A DNA stretch of 64,000 nucleotides from Sphaerulina vaccinii (lineage: Eukaryota; Ascomycota; Dothideomycetes; Mycosphaerellales; Mycosphaerellaceae): positions 558,001-622,000 of the forward strand of contig JAKUDP010000008.1 in NCBI GenBank assembly GCA_022570795.1, in the 5' to 3' direction. Shown in pieces: positions 42,951-52,504 of the stretch. Made by a program: the position numbers and the translations under genes. Every line of letters begins with the position of its first letter. Within the stretch, counting starts at the first letter, position 1. The notes under the pieces are model-generated. The model worked only from the letters and a program-made list of their open reading frames with translations. It had not been told where the DNA came from and searched no databases.

Positions 42951-43574
42951 CTCACAGCACACGAATTGATCTTTATACTGTAAGAATGGAAATCGAGCAG
43001 ACGTCGATTGTGCATAATGTCTGTCTCCCACCTTCCCGACCAAGGTAGAGCGACATGGAGGAGTGCGAATGAAAGCGTGTCTTTTTCTGCTTCTTACAGC
43101 TGGGCGGTGGGGAATGTCTGTTCTTTCTTCTCTTTCTTCTTCGAGGATACCCAAGGATTGTGCGATTGGGTGTTGCTCTCTGTATGTAGATTACTTAACG
43201 GGAAATGCAAGCAATTAGAAGTCATCACTCGTGTCTGTTTGTATAAGCAATGTGGTGGGCAGAAGGTATGCTGGTGTCTCACCACGCTCGCACATACTCG
43301 GGCGCTGAGCTTGACAACAGACATTAATGAGACAGCCCGCTTTCTCAGAGATACTTGCTTACTCTTTCACCTACTACTCTTCAGGCATGCCTGGTGTATA
43401 CTGACTAAACGACGCTGTCCTCCCGTAGACGGTAGATCTGAGTCGTGGCTGCTAGGAATGAAACAATGTAACAAAGAAAGAACGGATATCCGCATTCGAG
43501 AGCCACACTTATTCTCTTGACTCCTTCGTCTGCTTTCATTCCCATGTTCAATACATCCACGCACTGTCAGCAGG
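42951..43574. other. Upstream region of the PCI gene, with an introner-like element
   Basis: Holds an intron-like repeat (43266-43384) that ends 190 bases before the PCI start codon, so it would lie in the 5' untranslated leader. Otherwise TC-rich sequence (43080-43145) without a gene. Confidence 0.45.
43266..43384 (+). repeat. Introner-like element, copy C (probable 5'-UTR intron)
   Basis: Begins GTATGC and ends CTACTACTCTTCAG. Its 3' part shares CAGAGATACTTGCTTAC and the pyrimidine tract with the SYP1 intron (54934-55078). The arms GTCTCA (43276-43281) and TGAGAC (43328-43333) are kept with 46 bases between them. The 5' third differs from the other copies. Location just upstream of a start codon suggests a spliced leader intron. 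Confidence 0.7.
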
Positions 43575-45734
43575 ATGGCCTCCGGGCAGACGTCGCAGTT
43601 CCCAAGAACGATACATGCCAAGGCGCAGTCAGCTCCGCTGGTGGGTACATACTTCGCGTCTCGAACCTCAACTTCTTCTTGACAACACTTACTTATTTGG
43701 ATACCATCACAGATCGACGCGTCAAACAAGAGAGTTGACTCTGCATCCGGCCCGCCTAATCTCTCTATCAAGCGAGGAGTACCGAACACAACAGAATTTA
43801 CTCGAGAGTGGCTTGCGGAATTCATCAGACTCACAGCACCGGGATTAGCACAGGCTTGCTTCAATTACCAACTCGAGGGCGAATATCTTGACCACCTCTA
43901 TACCGAGGGTGCAATCTACCTTGAGGAGCTATTCGGAGAAGAACTTGCGACTGTGTCAGTGAAGGTTCAGTCGTGGCTGTCAACGACATTGGTCCAGTAT
44001 TTTGCGACTCTTGAGGAGGAAGTCGATGTCAAGGAGGAAGCCGAGTCTGGACGGCAACCTCTCTTAGACTCGCAGTGGCGTTTGGATCCGCAGCGTCAAC
44101 TCCATTCGTCAAAGATGGCGCCCTCTATCGCAACAACGGCCATGCTTGGGCAGTGTCTCACCGCGATCAATGGCTTCGTCAAAGTTCAGAACGAAGAAGC
44201 GCTCGCTAAGATTCTCGTCTTTGAGCCACCGTTCCCGGACGATTACAGACAAATGATCGCAGAGCTTCGACAGTCATATCCGAGAGGCAGCGAAGATGCG
44301 CTCGACAAGAAATGTACGCAGTCTCTGGTTGCAGCTCGAGAGGGTATCGATGGGAATGGAACCTGGACTCCGTTTATCACATTCATCACGCAATATTTGA
44401 TGTATCTGCGAGATGTGGATCTGGAGCAGAATGGATATCTGGAAACTTACAACTCCCTGATCGCGCTGCAAGAGAAGGCGCAAAGCGCACTGGTTCACCC
44501 TTCCTACGGACACCTTGTGCTATTACCAGTAGTGAATTGCGCCAAACTTGTTTGCAGACTTGCGATTGGACTCGACAAGCAGCCAGAACTGATAGCCCAC
44601 CTCAAGTCGGACAAAGCCGACAATGACGATGGCGGACCTCGAGACACTCTGCCCGAGCGCGCGGCAGACACGTTGCGAAAAGCTTTCACGACCTGTCTGA
44701 ATGACCGTGCTGCTGCTCTCAGTAGCGATGGCAAGCCTATCGGCAAAAAGAAGGGCATCTACAAAATCGCCAACATCTGTCTTAAGATTCTGTTCCAGTG
44801 TCGGAAGACTCGCAATGCCACCATGATCTTCGAGAACATCGGCCTCCAATCACCCCAACTCTCAGCATATCCGCGAAGCGAGCGAGTCACCTACCTCTAC
44901 TACCTTGGCCGATATCTCTTCCAAACGAACCACTTCTACCGAGCACAAGAAGCCCTTCAGCATGCATACGATCTCAGCCCAGCAGCACCACAGTGTGTAA
45001 GACAGCGCCGGCACATCCTCGTCTACCTCGTGACGTGTAATCTTATCCTAGGTCGCTTCCCTTCTCAATCTCTACTCCAACGACCCGAAGCAGCACGGTT
45101 CCAAGAGCACTTCTTGCCAATCATGCAGGCTATGAAGACAGGAAACCTCGCACTATACCAGAAGCATCTGGACTTTGACTCATCCTCAGCTGACTGGCTG
45201 CTACACTTCCGCATCCTCCTTCCACTGAGGAACAGGTGCGAAGTGCACGTGTGGCGAAGCCTTGTTGCGAAGACGTGGCAGATCAGCGGCGAGAAAGCGA
45301 AAGCAGACCACGTAGGCAACGTAGTGCTCCAGCTGAAGTATATTGTGCAAGCTTTCAGTCTCGCGGAACGCCTCGGGCAGAACGCGAAAGATGCATCATA
45401 TGTCGATCCAGATTTCGAAGGGGAGGTCGACGGAGAAGGAGATGCAACGGCAGTTTCGAGCACTTCTATTGAGTCCATCTTGTCGTCGCTCATCAGCCAG
45501 GGCTTCGTGAATGGGTTTGTGTCGCATAGAGAGCTTAGGCTCATCATGACGCTTATGAGGCATGGCAATATTGTGGCAACCGGCTTTCCGCAGCCATGGA
45601 GTGTGATCAGTCAGAAAGTGAAGGGCGATGTGGAGGTGCCAGGTTGGAGGAAGAATCCTCAAGGTGGAGGATTTGGAGGTGGAGGAGGGAGAGTGGTCAG
45701 TTTGAGTGGTGCTAGGGCTGTTGGAGCTGCTTAA
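43575..45734 (+). CDS. PCI-domain protein of the CSN12/Thp1 (PCID2) family
   Basis: A 695-aa protein from exons 43575-43640 and 43713-45734. The 72-nt intron (GTGGGT..CACAG) joins MASGQTSQFPRTIH.. to IDASNKRVDS; from there the frame is open to the stop. The central and C-terminal TPR-like helices and PCI winged helix are recognisable: IYKIANICLKILFQCRKTRNA, VTYLYYLGRYLFQTNHFYRAQEALQHAYDL, RRHILVYLVTCNLILGRFPS, then ESILSSLISQGFVNGFVSHRELRLIMTL. Family members act in mRNA export (TREX-2 Thp1) or as Csn12, an associate of the COP9 signalosome and mRNA metabolism. The longer N-terminus and Gly-rich tail are common in filamentous fungi. Which of the two it is cannot be fixed here. Confidence 0.85.
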
Positions 45735-46143
45735 TGCTAGTGTTTGCTCGTGCTGAATGACTAGCCTCAGACGCGCTGAAAGATTCGGCATAGGCAATTC
45801 CAGTGCAGACTCAAATTATCCTGGCACCTTGTCCTTACCTGGATAAGCTTGGTGTTCGTGAACTCGCGGAGAGACCTGACAGGTATGCTTCCCTAGCCCA
45901 TGCTGTTCCTACGCAATTGTCTCCATCATCAAAGCCGTCTCAGTATTTGCCGTGGGCTCGCCTAAGGTAGCATGGTTACTTCATGGTCATAGAGATCCGT
46001 CACAAGTAGTAGTGTCAGCCTTGATCCGCGTGAACTAACGACTCAATGGCATTACAGCAGGCTGCTTGGTGCACGTCTTCCATCGTGTCCGGAGCAGTTC
46101 TTGCCCCCGCGCGCGAGCCACCTGTGGCCGCTCAGGCTCCGGC
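45735..46143. other. Intergenic, convergent 3' flanks
   Basis: Spacer between the PCI gene (+) and the BTB gene (-). Nothing recognised. Confidence 0.4.
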
Positions 46144-46945
46144 CTATCCAGATGCCCATCCGAAAGCCGTCGTACGTTCCAGACCGCATGTTTCTGAAGT
46201 TCGCGCGCCCATGAATCTCATCAGATCATCATGATACTTGACGTGCGATACTAGCTTGTCTCGTGCAGCTGCATCCTTCAGTACGATGTGGATGATCACT
46301 GCGGTGCTCATGAGGAGCGACTCGAGGACACTTTGTGTGCCTACTGTTGGACGATCAAGGTCGTAGATTTGAGTGCCAAGGTCCACTAGCAATGCCGGAT
46401 GTGTTCCCCAATTCGTATCGTCAATCGCGTCAACGAATGCCTCTTCTGTGTCAGCCAGGAATGAATCGATTTGGTACTGGGACGTGTCAGTGAATATGTA
46501 GAGGCGTAATGCCAACTGGTCCTACCTTGTCAGCCACGATGCGAAAGCCCAGTAGCTCATGTGCGTCGGATTTTCCGGATTTGACTTCCATCCATAACAT
46601 GCCTAAGCCATAAAGGTGCCGGAGGAGTTCTTCTATCGTGTTCGAGTCCTCAGGCAAATGTATGATGCCAGTGCGAGCTTCCTGTGAATTGTTTAATGAC
46701 AGAGCGCCACGAATCTGGCATTTAGCGAGCCACTGACCTGCCAATCGCGAGTGCACGCCGCTTTGAGGAAAGGGCATCCATGGCACACAACGTTCTTGTG
46801 TACCTTGAAGGATTTGCCATCAGCGATAATGGTCAGATCGCTCCACTCGCCGGTGATCCACATCCTGCAGATGTCAGCGAAGAAGGAAATATGTAGATCG
46901 GAGTACGTACTGCTCGAACATATCGCTGCCGAGGTTCGCTGCCAT
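46144..46945 (-). CDS. BTB/POZ-domain protein
   Basis: A 216-aa protein from four exons: 46911-46945, 46738-46864, 46526-46681 and 46144-46476. The introns (46-56 nt) all have GT..AG ends and preserve frame. After a short leader (MAANLGSDMFEQM) comes the BTB fold: GEWSDLTIIADGKSFKVHKNVVCHGCPFLKAAC, then IIHLPEDSNTIEELLRHLYGLG, the hallmark of small fungal BTB proteins. The C-terminal helical part (DTEEAFVDAIDDTNW..) resembles the region after BTB in these families. Such proteins can serve as adaptors for Cullin-3 ubiquitin ligases, but fungal members are mostly unstudied. A long upstream frame beginning at 47181 is not needed. Confidence 0.82.
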
Positions 46946-48030
46946 GTGGTTGACCTTGTGATGTTGATGATGTCGAAGAAGCGGACAAGTGGTTTGCGCT
47001 CATGAGAGGCTGAGCTGGAGTGCGCAGGTAAGTAAAAGTGGCGAATCCGCCAGAAGTGAATGATCTGCCAGAAGTGAATAATTTGCCAGAAGTTACGAGT
47101 TGTGCAGAGCAAAAGAAGTCGTGTGAATGGATACTCCACCAAGTCGCTATGAGAACGACCTCCATAGGGATCACCAACCATTGAAGTATCGCGGTTGGCT
47201 TAGGCTGCAAGCGACTCTACAATACGGACCACACCATTCGCAGCGCTCGACAAGATGTCACCAATATATGGACGCTGCTTATGAGGTTCTGCTTGTGAAG
47301 TTCGTCTCGGCGTCTGTTTGCAGGTGATGCGCGGAAGAAAAAGGTTCGGGGACATTCCTTTGAGTAAGCTACGCTGAGCAGAAACACGCCAGTGTTCATG
47401 ATCTCAGGATGGAAGCGTCCTGCATACGACTGACAGGTCGCACAGAAGCACGACTGCAGCGTCGAGCCCGCGGCGCTGGGCTCGCAAGTGGTGGCACATG
47501 TCTGCCTAGGATGCGATTGCTTGCATGCAGCTTGTCAACGGTTTCGTGCAGTTTCCGTGGTCGAGTAGCATCGGCTGGACTGAGCAGGCCTTCATATTGG
47601 ACAAAATGGTACTTGGAGCCGGTACGCCTGTCGAGTGATGCATTCGTAGTCGTGAAGCGCCCTGGTCATATGGCAAGACTCATTTTGAGCCACGACAAGA
47701 GGCTGTGTCTGTAAGGTATGCAGTCAACATTCCTTCGAAGTGAGAGCACTCTGAAGGTCCAACAATGGCAACACGCCAGAGATGGTGCTGTGACAGCTGT
47801 GTGTGGCACTTCTGTTGAAAAGCTCTGCTCCTGTCAGGTTGCGCTCTGGCCGAAGATGCTATATATACCGAAGCAGCTGCTGAAGAGTTCATGCGGCTAT
47901 CCGCAGCGTGCGTTATACCAGCAGCCAGGCGTTCATACATTCGCAGGCCGACAGCTCCATCGCGCGTGCACTAGCGACAGCTTCGTGACAATGTAATGCT
48001 TTCCGTGGTCCATCGACCGAAGGCGTGCAG
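46946..48030. other. Intergenic region with a short tandem repeat
   Basis: Upstream of the BTB gene. Contains the 18-base tandem repeat at 47047-47100; remaining frames (for example 47409-47714) show no recognisable content. Could contain 5' exons of the candidate gene at 48031. Confidence 0.35.
47047..47100. repeat. 18-base tandem repeat, about 2.6 copies
   Basis: Units begin at 47047, 47065 and 47083 and share GCCAGAAGTGAAT(G/A)AT; the third is cut short after AGAAGT. It lies about 100-150 bases upstream of the BTB start codon, within the likely promoter or leader. Confidence 0.9.
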
Positions 48031-48792
48031 CAAGAGCAGCAAGACTGCCCGAACGTCATGGAGGTTGGGCAGCGATGGCAGAGATTTGATTCTCGAGAGC
48101 GAAAAGACTGGTACGAAGCTTGCGAGCAGAGTCATCGAGAACATGAAGCACGACTCGAGACCATAACAGTAAGTCTGGTACGAGTAATGTCGGGTACGAG
48201 GTGTTTCGTCGAGGGATGATCAACTGTGAGAAGGACATGTGGACGTTGATGAGGAGAGTGAAACAAGGAGCAAAGAGCAGAAGAGAGCACTTCGGGACAT
48301 GGGTGTTGATTGGATCATTGGATTAGCGCCTTGGCTCTTTTCTGCAACGGCGGGACTTCACCTTCCTCTGGCGCACACGGTACCACTGCATGATAGTTTG
48401 ACATGCCTCGAGACATGCCGGAAAGCTGTCAGAACGCGTGTACGGCTTCACCGCATTCTGCTGTGGACAGCGAGCGGACCGCACAGCTGCTCTTGAACCT
48501 TGCTTTCGAGCCGTTCTCGAGACCCTTCCCGGCTGGTCCTCTCGCTACTCCATTGACAACACATTCCAACGGCACCACAAACTCTCCCACTGGACATGGA
48601 TGCCCTGAGCTCCTCTTTCACGGCCTGGCGGCAGTTGCCATGAATGGTTTAGACCATGAGGGTCTGGACGGAGCAGGTACATTAGTCCTGCATGCCCTTG
48701 ACTATCAACCTCCTCAAGCTCAGCACGAGCCGATAGGATTACTGCCAGCAATCGACCCACCGGAGCAGCTACGGCAATGGCATAGCTACTGA
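48031..48792 (+). pseudogene. Candidate HMG-box-like gene or gene remnant, structure unresolved
   Basis: From about 48031 an open frame reads QEQQDCPNVMEVGQRWQRF then DSRERKDWYEACEQSHREHEARL, which looks like helices 2-3 of an HMG box, followed by a strong donor GTAAGT at 48169. Farther on, a coding-like segment (48234-48379, ..VDEESETRSKEQKRALRDMGVDW..) joins by a good 53-nt intron (48380-48432) to a frame ending at 48792. The first intron could not be closed in phase with canonical sites: exon phases are 0 and 1. No upstream exon with helix 1 was found. Either the gene is decayed or my splicing model is wrong. Low confidence. Confidence 0.25.
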
Positions 48793-49195
48793 TATGAGCA
48801 TGCAGCTAGGAATTAGCTTTCCAGCAAAGCCAATGGCGATCTGGTTGTGACTGTCTCGATTATGCCATGACCGGAGGAATCGGCGATATTTGCCTCCCAC
48901 ACGCTCAGTCCTCGAACCTGCCCGTGGTCCGGAGGCCTGTCTGAGGATACTTCCATGCAAGTGACAGGCCTCAATCACCAAGCTATGCTATCGCTCGCAT
49001 GAGATGGTGTGTTCGCCGTTCTGCGGACTCCTCCCATGCTTGTCACAGAGCTAGCATGAGGGTATAAAAAGGTAACACGAGAGCTCAGTGCTTCTGCTTC
49101 CCTTTCTCACCCTCATCGAAGTCTGCTATTGACCATTGACGCACAGCTTCAGCTTGTCTTACACACCAGATCAACAACCATCTCACTGCATCAGC
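48793..49195. other. Promoter region of the KxDL gene
   Basis: Contains a good TATA box and a pyrimidine-rich start region (CTTCCCTTTCTCACCCTC, 49097-49114). Confidence 0.5.
49063..49070 (+). promoter_or_regulatory. TATA box of the KxDL gene
   Basis: TATAAAAA lies 126 bases upstream of the start codon and about 35 bases before a CT-rich initiator-like stretch, the usual spacing for a TATA-driven fungal promoter. Confidence 0.55.
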
Positions 49196-49873
49196 ATGTC
49201 TACATCTTACTACCAGTATCCGGCGGCCTCGCTACCAGTCAATGTACCTGGCAAAGCACCGCAAAGTCCGTACGTGAGCCGTCATGCGCGTAGCTCGTCT
49301 GCGTACAGCCAGCTGTCGGCATCGCCTCCAGAACGACCTGAGAGTGTCTCCTCAACAGGCGCTGGACTCTACTCCTCAGCCTCAAGCGCATACAGCGGCA
49401 GCGACTATGATTCGTCCAGCGGCGCAACGAGCGTCGATTTGCTAGACTACATGAACGACCGGCTATCGCAAGCTTATAACCCCATTCCTCTCGACAAGAA
49501 TCTTGCGAGACAAGCGCAAATGTGAGTGTACAGAATACGGAGACGACGAGAGGAAAAGCTGACATTGTTCAGGTCCGGTGAGCTGAACGCTAAAAACCGC
49601 GAGATCCTCGCACTACAAGCACAGGCAAGAGCACGATTGGCGAAGACTCGGGCCAATTTCGCAGAAGGCATGAAAGCCGCGAAGGACGTCCAACGAGATC
49701 TTGACTGGACGCAGAAGAAAGTCAGGTACCGAAACCACTTGCACATGCAGATTCGCTATGAAGAACATCACGACTGACGATTTTGCAGCGCATTGAACGC
49801 CCGAGCTGCTCAAAAGTACCCAGATCAATACCGAGCTGCGAGTCAACGATATCCAGCTCCTGTCGAATACTAA
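49196..49873 (+). CDS. KxDL-domain protein (BLOC-1-related, KXD1 homologue)
   Basis: A 187-aa protein from exons 49196-49521, 49573-49725 and 49789-49873. The N-terminal ~80 residues are Ser/Tyr-rich and disordered. A helical KxDL domain follows (about 83-170): VDLLDYMNDRLSQAYNPIPLDKNLARQAQ, then SGELNAKNREILALQ.., ARANFAEGMKAAKDVQRDLDWTQKKVSALN. KXD1 belongs to BLOC-1/BORC-type complexes that act in endosome and vacuole/lysosome traffic. The ATG at 49196 was chosen because the upstream in-frame codon (49136) is TTG. The last two introns join KxDL helices in frame, which supports the model. Confidence 0.9.
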
Positions 49874-51059
49874 ATCGAACATACGAATCACGAGATACTG
49901 GACGACTTAACGATTCTCATTCATTCGATGTGTGTATTTACTACCAAAAGATCGAACGACGTCTCAACAAGCTTCGCATGCTACCTGGCCCATGCTTCTG
50001 TACCTTGCATACAGACCCAGTAGCGCCACGCGAGCGGCCTTTATCTTGGGAGATCAGATCAGACCCAGCGACATGCACGCGATCCGACGTGCAGTAGTCT
50101 GGGAGATATGCTTTCTCGCCTGTCGGGAGATTTCTTAGCCCTGCAGAATTGGTGGCTCTTGGGCGGGAGTCGGATCGGAATGACTACTTTCGTTGTAGAG
50201 GCGTTATGATTGGAGGCTGAGGCCGTCATACTGGCGTTCTTGAGGGCGAGGAGATGATATCATTCGCTTGTTGGATGCTCTGAGGGTGTGAATGCATGTA
50301 TTTTGAGTTTCATATCTGACTCAGGTGCTCGCTTTATGCTGGTTGCTGCGCCGCTTGCAAGTGGCTGTGGACGACTGTGTGTGGACGAAACAGCACGTAT
50401 CGTTGATCTCACCTGCCTTGAGACTTCTCTTCAGTGATCTGGTGGTCATCCTTGTGGGCCTTTTCCAGCTCATGTGGTACAGAGGTCTCGAATTCGTCCA
50501 ATCATAAAATGAAGAAAGGTTGCCAATGTGACCGATGAGAGTACCGACATGACCCAAAACATGCAAGCCTGCCCAATGCCACAGCTGCCACAGCGGCAAC
50601 AAGTGTAGCCACATCGTTGCCACGCCGGAAGGCCTGAGGAAGAGCACACTCGATCTGCCATCACGTGAGACTTGGGAGCTTGGCATGAGTCCATATATGG
50701 TATAGCGCAGAATAATCCCATGAGTTTCTGGAAGCTACCAGCATCATCTTGAACAGTCGAGGAGTTGCCCTAGCGATGGCGACTATGCTCGATCAGCATG
50801 CTGACCAAAGATCTCAGGAGACTTCTCGATGACTCTGGCATGATCTAAGATGCCTCTAGAATAATCTGTAAGGCAGCCATCAACACGCTTCCCAAAGGTA
50901 TAAGTATAGGCTGATTCACTCTTTGTCCATCGATCATCAGAAAAAAAGTGTTCATCAATGCACAGAACAATCAGCAACACACTACTACCACGAGCCGCAA
51001 GAACTTGCAAAGCCTCATCACCAGCAACTTACTACATCACACCAACAACGACACGCAAA
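49874..51059. other. Intergenic region and promoter of the small heat-shock gene
   Basis: About 1.2 kb. The distal half holds no recognisable gene; frames at 50321-50721 overlap each other on both strands. The proximal part carries likely heat-shock promoter elements. The leader (50990-51059) is A/C-rich, common for fungal heat-shock mRNAs. Confidence 0.4.
50817..50908 (+). promoter_or_regulatory. Possible heat-shock elements and TATA element for the HSP20 gene
   Basis: GGAGACTTCTCGATG (50817-50831) fits the nGAAnnTTCnnGAAn heat-shock consensus with one mismatch in each outer unit. TCTAGAAT (50855-50862) matches a second TTC/GAA junction. A TATAAGTATA stretch (50899-50908) lies about 150 bases upstream of the start codon. 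Binding by Hsf1 is inferred from position and family expectation. Confidence 0.35.
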
Positions 51060-51668
51060 ATGTCTTTCTTCCCACGAGCATTCCAAGACGAGTTCGCCAC
51101 TTTCCAGCCTCTCTTCCGGCTGGCAGATGACTACTCTCGACACATCCAAGACCGAGGCGGCAATGGCAACTACTCCGTCACCAAGACCTTCAAGTCTTTC
51201 TCTCCAAAGGTCGATGTGAAGGAGCTACCACAAGCCTACGAAATTCACGCCGAGCTTCCCGGGATTGAACAGAAGAACATCAACATCGAATTCACCGACA
51301 GCCAGACTCTCACCATCAAGGGTCGCACTGAGCATGTGAGAGAGGAGGGCACTCGTCCTTCGGGATATATTGAGGGTTCGGCTGAGCAGAGCAAGATCGA
51401 GGATAACAAGTCTCATCAGCCTACTGTGGAGGATGAGAATGCCTCCTCGACTGCGGTCCAGAAGGCGAATGGAGATAAGCAAGTCCAGCAGCCAGAGAAG
51501 TCGAAGTACTGGGTCTCTGAACGCTCGGTTGGAGAGTTTGCGAGGACCTTTTCCTTCCCTGCTAGAGTGGACCAGGATAATGTGAAGGCTAGTTTGAAGG
51601 ATGGTATTCTCTCGATTGTTGTGCCGAAGGCTCCTGCGCCAAGCAGTAAGAAGATCAACATCGAGTAG
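51060..51668 (+). CDS. Small heat-shock protein (HSP20/HSP30 family)
   Basis: A 202-aa intronless ATP-independent chaperone that holds unfolding proteins under stress. The alpha-crystallin domain spans about 50-195: FSPKVDVKELPQAYEIHAELPGI and NIEFTDSQTLTIKGRTE on the N-side, and FARTFSFPARVDQDNVKASLKDGILSIVVPK on the C-side. A hydrophilic insertion of about 60 residues (about 105-160, Gln/Glu/Ser-rich) splits the domain, as in the HSP30 group of filamentous fungi. The end SSKKINIE matches the C-terminal motif. The ATG at 51060 follows an A-rich leader; upstream in-frame ATG at 50958 would add 34 unlikely residues. Confidence 0.95.
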   Translation: MSFFPRAFQDEFATFQPLFRLADDYSRHIQDRGGNGNYSVTKTFKSFSPKVDVKELPQAYEIHAELPGIEQKNINIEFTDSQTLTIKGRTEHVREEGTRPSGYIEGSAEQSKIEDNKSHQPTVEDENASSTAVQKANGDKQVQQPEKSKYWVSERSVGEFARTFSFPARVDQDNVKASLKDGILSIVVPKAPAPSSKKINIE

Positions 51669-52504
51669 AACGGTCTTGACAGAAAGTGGAGGATATAATG
51701 GTCCTGGCTTGCTGAGGAGGAGTCCAAGGAGTTCTGTTTTCTTCTTGACGACGAATCATGAATGATGAGCTGTATATTAGCATAGCGACTTGTAAATCAC
51801 ACCTTGATCATTCAAACATAAAGGCGTTCTTAGTAGTAGTCTCACTGCACCAGTACCAGTCTCACTGTTCTGACATTGCCGCACTTATCTTGTACGCTAC
51901 AGCATCCAGCTCTCCCCTTGCCGCTCGGAGTGAAGCCAGAGAACCGAGAGCTTTTGCTTCGAAGCTCATACTGTAGTATGTGATGTATTTAACCACCAAG
52001 ACCATGATAGTCTCACTCCGGTGCGTGATACTTTCATCTACACGTGTGTTTGGCGTGGGATAGATCTGCTCCGGTTACGCGTCTCGTGGCAAGGTTCTTG
52101 TTTGTAGATTGTACTTCGTGGTACCACAGCGAATGGCTTCAATTGGGCAGTTCCTCCGCCTGGTCATTGTTGAGATGAGATCCATGTCTGAAAGCTGTAT
52201 AGGTGATTTGATCGTGCCATGTTGATGATGTTGTTCGTGCAGGAGAAAAGTACATGTGCGCTGTTGATGTTGTTGATGTCACTGCCGGGCGGCCACCGGC
52301 AGCACGGACACGCTTCTTACCAAAGCTACGGTTGTGTTTCCACTTCTTGCCCATCCACATTCTACCCTACCACATCATCACGCAACTTGACTATTACTGA
52401 CTGGCTCGCGCGGTTTGTGAGGCGGACTACCTGGTTACGGGATTCTATTGTTTGCTTGCATTTGTGCACAAGTCTGCTTAGAGCGCGCACATTGGCGAAT
52501 CAGC
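51669..52504. other. Intergenic, SYP1 promoter
   Basis: HSP20 3' flank and SYP1 upstream region. No gene or clear regulatory site; short frames have no coding character. Confidence 0.4.

Noticed and set aside
43008..43520. A 170-codon plus-strand frame upstream of the PCI gene
   Set aside because: It runs straight through introner copy C and its splice sites; non-ATG start; no protein-like pattern.
47047..47100. Regularly spaced repeats considered as a CRISPR-like array
   Set aside because: Contiguous 18-base units with no spacers, in a eukaryotic nuclear genome.
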